The position numbers were made by a program, and so were the translations under genes. From an uncultured Oscillospiraceae bacterium (GTDB lineage: Bacteria > Bacillota > Clostridia > UBA1212 > UBA1255), in NCBI GenBank assembly GCA_902462635.1, contig CABQCN010000095.1:1-6248 (forward strand): a stretch of 6,248 bases of DNA, written 5' to 3'. This document shows positions 1 to 5,950 of this stretch, piece after piece (within the stretch, counting starts at the first letter, position 1; every line of letters starts with the position of its first letter). Below the pieces are notes generated by a model. The model was not told the origin of the DNA and made no database searches. It was given only the letters and a program-made list of their open reading frames with translations.

Positions 1-321
1 CTGCGTAAACAGCGATCTTGGGCGCAAAAGCAGCCGGTCGAAATCCCCGGACCGTATCATCTTCCAGGGAAAATAATCAAACCCGCGGCAGAAGGTTTCC
101 GCCAGGCCAAAGGAGGTTAACGCCAGCGAGTAGATAAATAAGATACGCTCCATCGTCCAGGCGCCCACGCTGCCGAAGCGGGAAAACATCAATACGGCCG
201 CGATCGGATCGGTGATCACGATAAACACCGTCTGCACGCACATCATCCACCATCCTTTGTACTCCAGGCCGGATAAAATATGCATTTTGATATATTTACA
301 ATAAAGCTTCAAATTTTTCAT
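1..321 (-). CDS. ABC-2 type exporter permease, second subunit (3' part beyond window)
   Basis: Reading the minus strand from ATG at 321 gives 107 codons open to base 1, so only the N-terminal part of the protein is present. It starts MKNLKLYCKYIKMHIL, has hydrophobic stretches at about residues 26-46 and 58-76, and then carries IRSGDFDRLLLRP at 89-101. That G-D-x(5)-L-x-R-P signature is typical of the ABC2_membrane_6 / COG3694-type permeases, which are usually about 260 residues long. The start is supported by a purine-rich AGGGGGGA site inside the end of the preceding gene and a 5-bp gap from that gene's stop. It would pair in the membrane with the permease at 327-1163 and be powered by the ATPase at 1160-2143. 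Family membership is recognised from motifs; the transported substrate is unknown. The truncation is caused by the window edge, not by mutation. Confidence 0.85.
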   Translation of the reverse strand, partial: MKNLKLYCKYIKMHILSGLEYKGWWMMCVQTVFIVITDPIAAVLMFSRFGSVGAWTMERILFIYSLALTSFGLAETFCRGFDYFPWKMIRSGDFDRLLLRPRSLFTQ

Positions 322-326
322 CGTTC

Positions 327-1163
327 TTATCCCCCCTGCACCACCACTGCCTTTAATTTCCGTTTCATGATCCGTTTTCCCAAAATAATAAATACTGAGA
401 TCCATGCGGCCTGAACGAGAACCGAAAGGATCCCCTCCCGCAGCGATACCGATCCCACATACAGCCGGGCGGGCGTATCGAGATAACTCGCAAAAGGCTG
501 CAGCCGCAAGAAAGACTGCATGAAATCAGGCCAGAGCTGAAGCGGCAGGTATCCTCCGGAAAGGACCATTCCGGTAACGATAATCAGGTTGAGCGGGCCA
601 TCTCCCCACGCAACGCCCACCCGGATCGCGGTCACAAACATGCTGTATGCCGCGCTGAAGAAGAACGCGTTCAAAAGCGCGCCGAGAAAAAGCAGAAAAC
701 GAAGAAACGAGCGCGGCGCGCCAAGCCCGATTTGCGCCGCGCCCAAAAGCGTCAGCGCCGCGCCGCATAAAATTACCGTTCCGCCGCGCAGTACAAAAGC
801 GTTTACCTTCCCCGCAGCCGTTCTGGCGAACCAGTGCCAGTACAGATCCAGCGGGCGGCAAAGCTCGACGCCGATATCGCCGTTGACGATTTTTTTCAGG
901 AGATCCCCGTCGATCCCCGGCATTTGCAGCATCACCATCAGCTGGCCCAGCCAGATATAGGAAATCCCCTGCTGCAGATTCAATCCGTTGACCGTTCCCG
1001 CGGTATTGCTTCCATATTTAAAAAACACGGTTAAGATCACCGCCTCGATCAGCGCCCAGAATACGCTGACCGTTGCGCCGGATAATGCTGCCAGCCGGTA
1101 CTGAAGTCCTTCGGCGGATCTGATTTTAAAGAGAGACCAGCTTGCTTTCAGCGTTCTTCTCAT
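327..1163 (-). CDS. ABC-2 type exporter permease, first subunit
   Basis: A 278-residue integral membrane protein with about six hydrophobic segments, at roughly residues 26-48, 66-82, 118-143, 153-180, 190-210 and 245-262, and a basic C-terminal tail. This length and layout are usual for the COG4587-type permease that partners a COG3694-type permease. Residues 92-103, IVNGDIGVELCRP, match the G-D-x(5)-L-x-R-P signature also seen at 89-101 of the neighbouring permease, suggesting the two subunits are distant paralogues. The ATG at 1163 overlaps the ATPase stop as ATGA, and GAGGAGA sits 7 nt upstream inside the ATPase gene, a standard arrangement for translational coupling. It would form one half of the transmembrane path. 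Synechocystis viologen exporters are, as I recall, related systems, but no substrate can be assigned from this sequence. Confidence 0.88.
   Translation of the reverse strand: MRRTLKASWSLFKIRSAEGLQYRLAALSGATVSVFWALIEAVILTVFFKYGSNTAGTVNGLNLQQGISYIWLGQLMVMLQMPGIDGDLLKKIVNGDIGVELCRPLDLYWHWFARTAAGKVNAFVLRGGTVILCGAALTLLGAAQIGLGAPRSFLRFLLFLGALLNAFFFSAAYSMFVTAIRVGVAWGDGPLNLIIVTGMVLSGGYLPLQLWPDFMQSFLRLQPFASYLDTPARLYVGSVSLREGILSVLVQAAWISVFIILGKRIMKRKLKAVVVQGG
330..337 (-). promoter_or_regulatory. ribosome binding site of the second permease
   Basis: The minus strand reads AGGGGGGA here, 8 nt before the ATG at 321. It lies within the last codons of the upstream permease (ends at 327), so translation of the two permeases is probably coupled. 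Confidence 0.7.
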
Positions 1164-2143
1164 AAGGCCATCTCCTCATACATTGCCACGATCATTTCAT
1201 CAATATCCTGATCTTCGATCGTGATATCGGCAAGCGGCAGCTTTTCTGCGAGTTCGGACAAGATTCTATGGGCCGGCGTTTTCACGGGATCGAACCAGAC
1301 CGTCCATTCCCGGCCGTCAGACTCGATCTTCACCGCGCCGTTAATCGAAAGATTCCCCATATAGTCTTCCGAAACCGCGCGGATCCGCCGCAGCGGCGAA
1401 AATCTCCGTTTCAAATGATCCAAATCGCTGTCAAACAGTAAATTTCCGTGCCCGATTACCATGACGCGTTTGCATAACGCTTCAATATCGTCCATATCAT
1501 GCGTCGTTAAAATCATTGTCACGCCGTTTTGGCGGTTCTCTTCTTTTAAAAAATTGCGCAGCGCCAATTTTGAAACGGCATCCAGCCCGATCGTAGGTTC
1601 GTCCAAAAATAATATTTTGGGCTGATGCAGCAAGGCGGCGACCACCTCGCAGCGCATGCGCTGGCCGAGCGACAGCTGCCGTACCGGCGTCTTTAAAAAG
1701 CCGCCGATATCCATGGTTTCAACGAGCTTTTTCAGATTTTCCCTGTACCTATTTGCAGGGATATCGTAAATATCTTTCAATAAATCAAAGCTGTCCCGGA
1801 CCGGGACATCCCACCAGAGCTGGCTGCGTTGTCCGAATACAACGCCGATCTGCGCGACGTGGCGGATCCTGTCTTTCCAGGGAATTCTGCCCATGATCTC
1901 ACAATGACCGGATTCAGGGGTCAAAATGCCGCTCATGATTTTCACCGTCGTCGATTTCCCCGCGCCGTTCGGGCCGATATACCCTACGAGTTCCCCTTCC
2001 GCGATTTGAAAACTGATATGATCGAGCGCATGGATTCTTTTTGTTTTCCGTATGACCGCGCCTTTCAGGAATCCGAATCTTCCTTCCGGTCTTTGCGCAA
2101 TTTTAAAGGTCTTGGATATTTCTTCTAATGATATTTGTACCAT
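1160..2143 (-). CDS. ABC exporter ATP-binding protein
   Basis: A 327-residue cytoplasmic ATPase that hydrolyses ATP to drive the adjoining ABC-2 permeases. All nucleotide-binding-domain motifs are intact: Walker A GPNGAGKST at 57-65, Q-loop glutamine 105 in VFGQRSQLWWD, signature LSLGQ at 157-161, Walker B ILFLDEP at 177-183, D-loop GLD at 186-188 and the switch histidine H215 in TTHD. The FGQRSQLWWD...DSF stretch and the long N-terminal segment before the first core strand are typical of the COG4586-type ATPases found with COG4587/COG3694 permeases, rather than of generic NatA-like proteins. Residues from about 240 on form an accessory C-terminal domain. ATG at 2143 is preceded by AGGGAGG with an 8-nt spacer. 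It is the first gene of the operon, and its stop overlaps the next start by 4 bp. The motifs leave the function class in little doubt; the substrate is unknown. Confidence 0.92.
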   Translation of the reverse strand: MVQISLEEISKTFKIAQRPEGRFGFLKGAVIRKTKRIHALDHISFQIAEGELVGYIGPNGAGKSTTVKIMSGILTPESGHCEIMGRIPWKDRIRHVAQIGVVFGQRSQLWWDVPVRDSFDLLKDIYDIPANRYRENLKKLVETMDIGGFLKTPVRQLSLGQRMRCEVVAALLHQPKILFLDEPTIGLDAVSKLALRNFLKEENRQNGVTMILTTHDMDDIEALCKRVMVIGHGNLLFDSDLDHLKRRFSPLRRIRAVSEDYMGNLSINGAVKIESDGREWTVWFDPVKTPAHRILSELAEKLPLADITIEDQDIDEMIVAMYEEMAL

Positions 2144-2151
2144 ACCGAACG

Positions 2152-2158
2152 CCTCCCT
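2152..2158 (-). promoter_or_regulatory. ribosome binding site of the ABC ATPase
   Basis: AGGGAGG on the minus strand, 8 nt before the ATG at 2143. This is a near-perfect Shine-Dalgarno sequence and fixes the start of the ATPase. Confidence 0.8.
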
Positions 2159-2169
2159 GTTTCTGACCG

Positions 2170-2197
2170 ATCATATCATTTTTTGTTTTATTGATAA
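2170..2197 (-). promoter_or_regulatory. predicted promoter of the ABC exporter operon
   Basis: On the minus strand, TTATCA (2197-2192) is followed after 16 nt by TATGAT (2175-2170). The -10 is preceded by TGA, giving the extended form TGATATGAT. Transcription would start near 2163, leaving a leader of only about 20 nt with the ribosome binding site in it. The hexamers match the housekeeping consensus in 4 of 6 and 5 of 6 positions. Prediction from sequence only. Confidence 0.5.
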
Positions 2198-2200
2198 AAC
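2185..2200. promoter_or_regulatory. perfect palindrome overlapping the -35, possible operator
   Basis: GTTTTAT-TG-ATAAAAC is a perfect inverted repeat with 7-bp arms and a 2-bp centre. It covers the predicted -35 hexamer (2192-2197) of the exporter promoter, where a bound dimeric repressor would block polymerase. Exporters of this kind are often controlled by TetR- or MarR-type regulators, but none is encoded in the window, so the regulator is not identified. Confidence 0.4.
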
Positions 2201-2280
2201 CGCATATTTCTGCTTCTCCTGCGCGCAAAGCGATTCACGGCGGCGCGGGATGCTGTTTTCTCACCGATTTAAAATATTTC

Positions 2281-2309
2281 TTGACAAGTCAGCTTTTGAC
2301 CGGTAAAAT
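2281..2309 (+). promoter_or_regulatory. near-consensus housekeeping promoter on the plus strand
   Basis: TTGACA (2281-2286, 6 of 6) and TAAAAT (2304-2309, 5 of 6) are separated by the ideal 17 nt. It points right, against all confidently called genes in the window, and has no intact gene downstream. The predicted transcription start is near 2316, 36 nt before the terminator hairpin at 2352. Confidence 0.6.
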
Positions 2310-2315
2310 AAAAAT

Positions 2316-2381
2316 ATGATGAACAGGTGAATACTGTGTAGCTATATTTGTGCCAAAAATCTTCTGATTTTTGGCCTTTTT
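2316..2381 (+). ncRNA. candidate small RNA or attenuated leader, about 65 nt
   Basis: This interval is bounded by a strong predicted promoter (2281-2309) and a perfect intrinsic terminator (2352-2381). A transcript of roughly 65 nt is therefore expected. It contains only trivial reading frames, for example ATG ATG AAC AGG TGA at 2316. It could be a free-standing small RNA, or the attenuator of a gene that once lay to the right and is now cut off. No known RNA family is recognised. The boundaries are inferred from the signals, not from expression data. Confidence 0.3.
2352..2381 (+). terminator. rho-independent terminator
   Basis: GCCAAAAATC (2352-2361) and GATTTTTGGC (2366-2375) form a perfect 10-bp stem with a TTCT loop, followed by CTTTTT (2376-2381). 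The T-tract is on the plus strand, so it acts on rightward transcripts. On the minus strand the hairpin is followed by ACAAATA, so it is a poor terminator for the restriction operon, which ends only about 50 bp away. Confidence 0.8.
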
Positions 2382-2386
2382 GTTGG

Positions 2387-2485
2387 ATGGAGGCTGTGAG
2401 AATCGTAGAAAACCGCAAAAGAACAGACTCTAAACGAGCGATAACAGTTCAACAATGCGTTCTTTTTTTTGAATTTGCTCTATAA
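2387..2485 (+). pseudogene. short plus-strand reading frame, possible 5' stump of an interrupted gene
   Basis: ATG at 2387 opens a 32-codon frame starting MEAVRIVENRKRTDSKR, ending at TAA 2483-2485. It is in line with the plus-strand promoter at 2281 and lies just after the terminator. The first 14 codons are outside the restriction gene; the rest runs antisense through its 3' end and loses any protein-like character. The charged start vaguely resembles the N-termini of large serine recombinases (VRxIE, then a basic stretch before the catalytic domain). That resemblance is weak and unverified, and no good ribosome binding site precedes the ATG. It may equally be a chance frame. Confidence 0.2.
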
Positions 2486-4007
2486 ACTTGCCAATCGTTA
2501 CTGTCACGATATCAACGTCGTATCGATGCTTTGAAAACGCTGCCATATAAAGGGTATCCGGGTGAATGGACGGAGCAACCAAAACCGAAAACACTGTTTT
2601 CGCCGGGTATTTTACGAGACAGTCCTGCAAATGCCTGGTGATTGCCGGCATTTCATTCGTAGCCTGATTTCTTGCGCACAGTAATGTTACTTCAATCAGA
2701 AGCGTACAGTCGGTATCAAAGCATTCGATATCAGCCACTCCGCCGCCGGCCGTAAATGTCGGAAGCCCTTCGTCATCGACGCGGTAATTTGGTTTCACCG
2801 TTATGCCCGGAAAATTTTGTTTTAAGGCGATCCCGGATAAAAATTCGAATCTTGTCGGTTTGTCTAGAATGCGCAGCACCGGATTGTGACTTTCCCCTCT
2901 GCCGCAGACAATGTTGAGTTCATTGATGATCTCTTCTTTTGAATAATCGCCCGCCCAACGGTTTATCGCTGCGGTTCGGATATCCTCTATTTCCGTTTCT
3001 TCAAGTTCCTGTTCCTTTGAAAGAATTTCAGGATCGATTTTACTGATATACGCATAGAAATCCTGTTTGCAGGCGTACGTAGGGACCGTGTTGTAGCGAT
3101 TCAGAATATACTCGATTTTTTCGGATTCAAACGAGTTGAAATCGATAAATCTTCCGTTGCCGCGCAGGGAAACGATTCCTGTAATACGCATTTTCCGTAT
3201 GAATTCATCAACGGCTTCCCCTGTTATCTGATTGATCTTAAACCTGTTGCGCTGCGCTTCAGACGCGCCAAGCAAATCGAGGCAAATCTCATATAGGAGT
3301 TCATCCCCGTATGTAAATCTGTATTTGCCGCGAATCTCTTTTATTTTTCTGTATAATGCATTCGCATCGCTGTCGGGCCAGCAAATAATCAGCGACAATT
3401 CGCTTTTAAAAATACCCGCTCCGTTTTCTGCCGGATCCTCTTTCAATAATTTGATGACCTGCAAAAGCAATACCAGCGGAGAATTTGAATTGGAATTCTT
3501 TCTGAACGGGTTATTGGTTTGATATTTGACTAACGCATTCAAAAAAACATTCTTTATTTTTTGATCGTTGGCCGGCATTTCATGATGCGCGTCCAGCAGC
3601 ATATGGCCCGTGGTTGAGATTTGTATCGGTTTGTTCATTTCATAATACAGGAAACCGAATTCCATAGGTAATTTGTACCAAGTGTCAAACCGTGAAGGCC
3701 ATCCCCGGTCAAATCCGGCTTCTTTGTGATTCTGCGGACTGTTTCTCATGATTTCGGAAACTTCATCATCCGAAAACTCCCGTTCCTCCCGGAATACAGA
3801 CTGCAGCCGCGGAGTTCTCTTAATATACATAGGACAATACCATTTCTTTTTTATCAACGAGGCGGCCACGCGATGAATGATATTATTTGTAAGGATTTGC
3901 CCTTCAAAGGGTAAAATACAAGTGAGAAAATCTGCAATTCTGGCCGGATTCCGCATCGTTGTCGAGAAAGACAGCGGTTTACATTCAAAGGGTCGTTCTC
4001 TTGGCAT
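2430..4007 (-). CDS. AlwI-family Type IIS restriction endonuclease
   Basis: A 525-residue cytoplasmic nuclease that would cut unmethylated DNA a few bases outside its recognition site. The N-terminus, CKPLSFSTTMRNPARI (9-24), and the central GWPSRFDTWYKLPMEFGFLY (102-121) are typical of the RE_AlwI family. The C-terminal half holds the catalytic region: VADIECFD (424-431) and LLIEVTLLCARNQ (436-448), a PD-(D/E)xK-like core with E-V-T in place of E-x-K. Candidate metal and catalytic residues are E388, D426, E439, E452 and H459. Their spacing matches the active-site positions I recall for the related nickase Nt.BspD6I (418, 456, 469, 482, 489). ATG at 4007 has AGGAG 8 nt upstream, directly after the M1 stop, so R is the last gene of the operon, after both protecting methyltransferases. 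AlwI cuts GGATC; relatives cut GAGTC, and some only nick. Specificity and single- or double-strand cutting therefore remain open. Confidence 0.88.
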   Translation of the reverse strand: MPRERPFECKPLSFSTTMRNPARIADFLTCILPFEGQILTNNIIHRVAASLIKKKWYCPMYIKRTPRLQSVFREEREFSDDEVSEIMRNSPQNHKEAGFDRGWPSRFDTWYKLPMEFGFLYYEMNKPIQISTTGHMLLDAHHEMPANDQKIKNVFLNALVKYQTNNPFRKNSNSNSPLVLLLQVIKLLKEDPAENGAGIFKSELSLIICWPDSDANALYRKIKEIRGKYRFTYGDELLYEICLDLLGASEAQRNRFKINQITGEAVDEFIRKMRITGIVSLRGNGRFIDFNSFESEKIEYILNRYNTVPTYACKQDFYAYISKIDPEILSKEQELEETEIEDIRTAAINRWAGDYSKEEIINELNIVCGRGESHNPVLRILDKPTRFEFLSGIALKQNFPGITVKPNYRVDDEGLPTFTAGGGVADIECFDTDCTLLIEVTLLCARNQATNEMPAITRHLQDCLVKYPAKTVFSVLVAPSIHPDTLYMAAFSKHRYDVDIVTVTIGKFIEQIQKKERIVELLSLV

Positions 4008-4015
4008 GGGCTATG

Positions 4016-4020
4016 CTCCT
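4016..4020 (-). promoter_or_regulatory. ribosome binding site of the restriction endonuclease
   Basis: AGGAG on the minus strand begins at the first base after the M1 stop codon (4021-4023) and ends 8 nt before the ATG at 4007. It fixes the start of the endonuclease and shows that M1 and R share one message. Confidence 0.8.
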
Positions 4021-4929
4021 TTAGTAATTCTTAACCAATACTTCGTAAGAACCTTTTTCCGTATTATCGTGGTAACTTATATAATTGCTTTTTATCGGAA
4101 CGACGTCATATTTTTGCGCCCAAGTATTGAAAGTGCCGTTGTATCTTTCTCTATGCCGCAGTACGTTCGATACCGCGAAACGGACGTTTCTTGCGTTCAA
4201 TTCATCAAGATAATTTATAAGCCGCATTTCACTGTCTTCATTCCAGAGTTTATTGTATTCGCTGAAAGTAATCAAATACGGCGGATCCAAATACACCATA
4301 TCTCTCGCGGTCGGCTGAACGGTTTCAAGGAAATCCCGAAAGTCAAGGTTATACAGTGCAACCTCCCGATCTCTCACATAATTGAAATAAGCTTCCAGAG
4401 CATCCACAACATTCCTGTTAAAATCGACATTTCCAACGGGAAGATTGAAGTCGCCTTTTGCATTGAAACGAAGCATCCGATTGAATCCATAAATCAAAAG
4501 CAGATACAAAAGCATCATATCGTCTTTCTTTTTATTAAAATCATCTCTGAGCTTCAGATACGATTCCTTGTTATATTTCGCAAAATACGTTTTTACAAAC
4601 TCTTTCCTGTACGCTTGCGGCACATCTCGGCCAAGAAAGGTCGCAGAGAGTCCGTATTTGTTTATATCAAATTTCAATTCCTCCCAAAATGCATCCTGAC
4701 GATCGCTATAAGATATTAAAAACGTATGAAGTCGTATTAAATAGGAATCGATGTCATTCAGCAGATACCGGTTGGCTTTTGTATTCAGAAATACGCTTCC
4801 GCCGCCGCAAAACGGTTCTATGAACCGATCGATCTCTTTCGGGAAGTTTTCTTGCAATTGCGGAATCAGCTTGAATTTATCGCCGACATAAAAAAACGGG
4901 GATCGTATAAAATTCGTTTTTCCCGACAA
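4021..4929 (-). CDS. M1: Dam-like D12-class DNA adenine-N6 methyltransferase
   Basis: It transfers a methyl group from S-adenosylmethionine to adenine, protecting host DNA from the linked endonuclease. With the TTG start the protein has 302 residues, close to Dam/DpnIIA-type enzymes. Motif X is PFFYVGDKFKLIPQL (11-25), motif I FIEPFCGGGSVF (36-47), the substrate-region block NRMLRFNAKGDFNLPVG (150-166) and catalytic motif IV DPPY (215-218). The C-terminal GSYEVLVKNY also fits the family. The frame is open up to an ATG at 5067, but that start would overlap M2 by 137 bp and add residues the family lacks. TTG at 4929 is preferred because AGGTGA (4940-4935) lies 5 nt upstream and the protein then begins MSGKTNFIRSPFFYVGD, as in relatives. 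GTG at 4938 is an alternative. Many relatives methylate GATC, which fits, but does not prove, a GGATC/GATCC target. Confidence 0.9.
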   Translation of the reverse strand: MSGKTNFIRSPFFYVGDKFKLIPQLQENFPKEIDRFIEPFCGGGSVFLNTKANRYLLNDIDSYLIRLHTFLISYSDRQDAFWEELKFDINKYGLSATFLGRDVPQAYRKEFVKTYFAKYNKESYLKLRDDFNKKKDDMMLLYLLLIYGFNRMLRFNAKGDFNLPVGNVDFNRNVVDALEAYFNYVRDREVALYNLDFRDFLETVQPTARDMVYLDPPYLITFSEYNKLWNEDSEMRLINYLDELNARNVRFAVSNVLRHRERYNGTFNTWAQKYDVVPIKSNYISYHDNTEKGSYEVLVKNY

Positions 4930-4930
4930 C

Positions 4931-5935
4931 TCATTCACCTGCTTCCACAATATATACAAGTTCTTTATGATTTTCCAGCGAGGTCTTTCCGGCGTTGAAA
5001 TAGGGATGCGGTTTTTCAAACATTTGAACGGTTCCTCTTTGCGCCAAATATTTTTCAATGTCCTCAAGCGTTATTTTATTCTTGGAAGAGCTGCTTTTGG
5101 AATTATACGTATTATTGTAAGAAATTACAATATATCTGCACTTTAAAGATAAAATCAAATCTTCAAAAACCTCCGTCGCCGTTTTTCTGCAATACTCGCT
5201 CATATTTTCCGGCAGCGGCTTCCGCGCCTCTCCAAACAGTTCCGGTTTTTTCCAGCTGACGATATTTTCTAAAATATGATAGAACCTGCTGTATTGGCGG
5301 GAGTTATAGGGAGGATCGATGTAGACGATGTCGCACGTCAGCTTTTTCGCAAATTGATTTGCATCCTCGCGTGAAATATGAATGCGTTTATTTTTATATT
5401 CATAGGGCGCAATCAAATCAAATAAAAACTCGTCCTGAATCGCTTTTCCCTTTATATAAGCATCATAATGCCCCACCGTATTCGCTGCTTTATCCAAAGA
5501 ATACAATAAGGAGGCCAGAAGAATATTCCGTTCTTTGTCGTTCAGATCCGCCGTTTCAATATACTCTCTGATATATCCGATTTTTTTTGCGTCGTTCTCC
5601 GAAAAAAATTTCCCGCCAAACTGTTCCGATACATAATTTCCGGCTAACGTCCCTGCCTCTATCTTTGCAAAATCAGCTTTTATCTTCTCAAGTTTTCTGC
5701 TGTCAAACGCCTCTTGTTCAAAAAAAGCCTTGTAAATCACTTCATTTGAATAAAGAAAATCATTTATATATATTTCATCAACATACGCGAGCGCCTGTTT
5801 GCTGATCACTGCCGTTCCGGCAAACAAATCACAAAACGAATTGCCCCTGCAATTGCTGAAAATCAAATCGGATATCCAATCCGACAATTTCAATTTGCTG
5901 CCCGTATATCTGCGATTCCAAATTTGATACGACAT
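4931..5935 (-). CDS. M2: FokI-methylase-like D12-class DNA adenine-N6 methyltransferase
   Basis: A 334-residue S-adenosylmethionine-dependent adenine methyltransferase, first gene of the cassette. Motif X is NRRYTGSKLKL (7-17), motif I FCDLFAGTAVIS (34-45), and motif IV DIVYIDPPYNSRQYSRFY (202-219), with DPPY at 207-210. A VISYNN block lies at 270-275. DPPYNxRQY is, from memory of the family, typical of M.FokI domains and related Type IIS methyltransferases, which modify one strand of an asymmetric site. A second, different methyltransferase (M1) follows almost without a gap and probably modifies the other strand. ATG at 5935 is preceded by AGAAAGGA at 5954-5947, an 11-nt spacer, slightly long. 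A GGATCC site overlaps this ribosome binding site. Adenine-methyltransferase function is close to certain; the exact site is inferred. Confidence 0.9.
   Translation of the reverse strand: MSYQIWNRRYTGSKLKLSDWISDLIFSNCRGNSFCDLFAGTAVISKQALAYVDEIYINDFLYSNEVIYKAFFEQEAFDSRKLEKIKADFAKIEAGTLAGNYVSEQFGGKFFSENDAKKIGYIREYIETADLNDKERNILLASLLYSLDKAANTVGHYDAYIKGKAIQDEFLFDLIAPYEYKNKRIHISREDANQFAKKLTCDIVYIDPPYNSRQYSRFYHILENIVSWKKPELFGEARKPLPENMSEYCRKTATEVFEDLILSLKCRYIVISYNNTYNSKSSSSKNKITLEDIEKYLAQRGTVQMFEKPHPYFNAGKTSLENHKELVYIVEAGE
4935..4940 (-). promoter_or_regulatory. ribosome binding site supporting the TTG start of M1
   Basis: AGGTGA on the minus strand, spanning the last sense codons before the M2 stop, with a 5-nt spacer to TTG at 4929. 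No comparable site stands at a proper distance before the GTG at 4938, so this decides the start in favour of TTG. Confidence 0.5.
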
Positions 5936-5942
5936 CGGTCAC

Positions 5943-5950
5943 AGGATCCT
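5943..5950. repeat. AGGATCCT palindrome containing the predicted self-target, overlapping the M2 ribosome binding site
   Basis: An 8-bp perfect palindrome holding GGATCC (5944-5949), which presents GGATC on both strands. It overlaps AGAAAGGA, the M2 ribosome binding site, and lies 8 bp from the start codon. If the cassette recognises GGATC, this is its own target in its own leader. Confidence 0.7.

Noticed and set aside
526..1034. Open frames of 66 to 123 codons on both strands inside the first permease
   Set aside because: They lie wholly within the permease, which has clear membrane segments and motif. Their translations are arginine- and proline-rich, typical of shadow frames in G+C-rich genes.
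1829..2306. Plus-strand frames over the ATPase 5' end and its upstream region
   Set aside because: They are antisense to the Walker A region, or lack a start signal and any protein-like features.
2352..2375. The hairpin as terminator of the restriction operon
   Set aside because: On the minus strand it is followed by ACAAATA rather than a T-tract, so the intrinsic-terminator signature is present only in the rightward direction.
3877..4719. 280-codon plus-strand open frame overlapping M1 and the start of R
   Set aside because: It is antisense to the methyltransferase motifs DPPY and NRMLRFNAKGDFNLPVG, has no ribosome binding site or promoter, and its translation shows no recognisable domain. 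It is a shadow of the M1 frame.
5359..5805. Two plus-strand frames of about 70 codons inside M2
   Set aside because: They are antisense to the intact methyltransferase and have no supporting signals.
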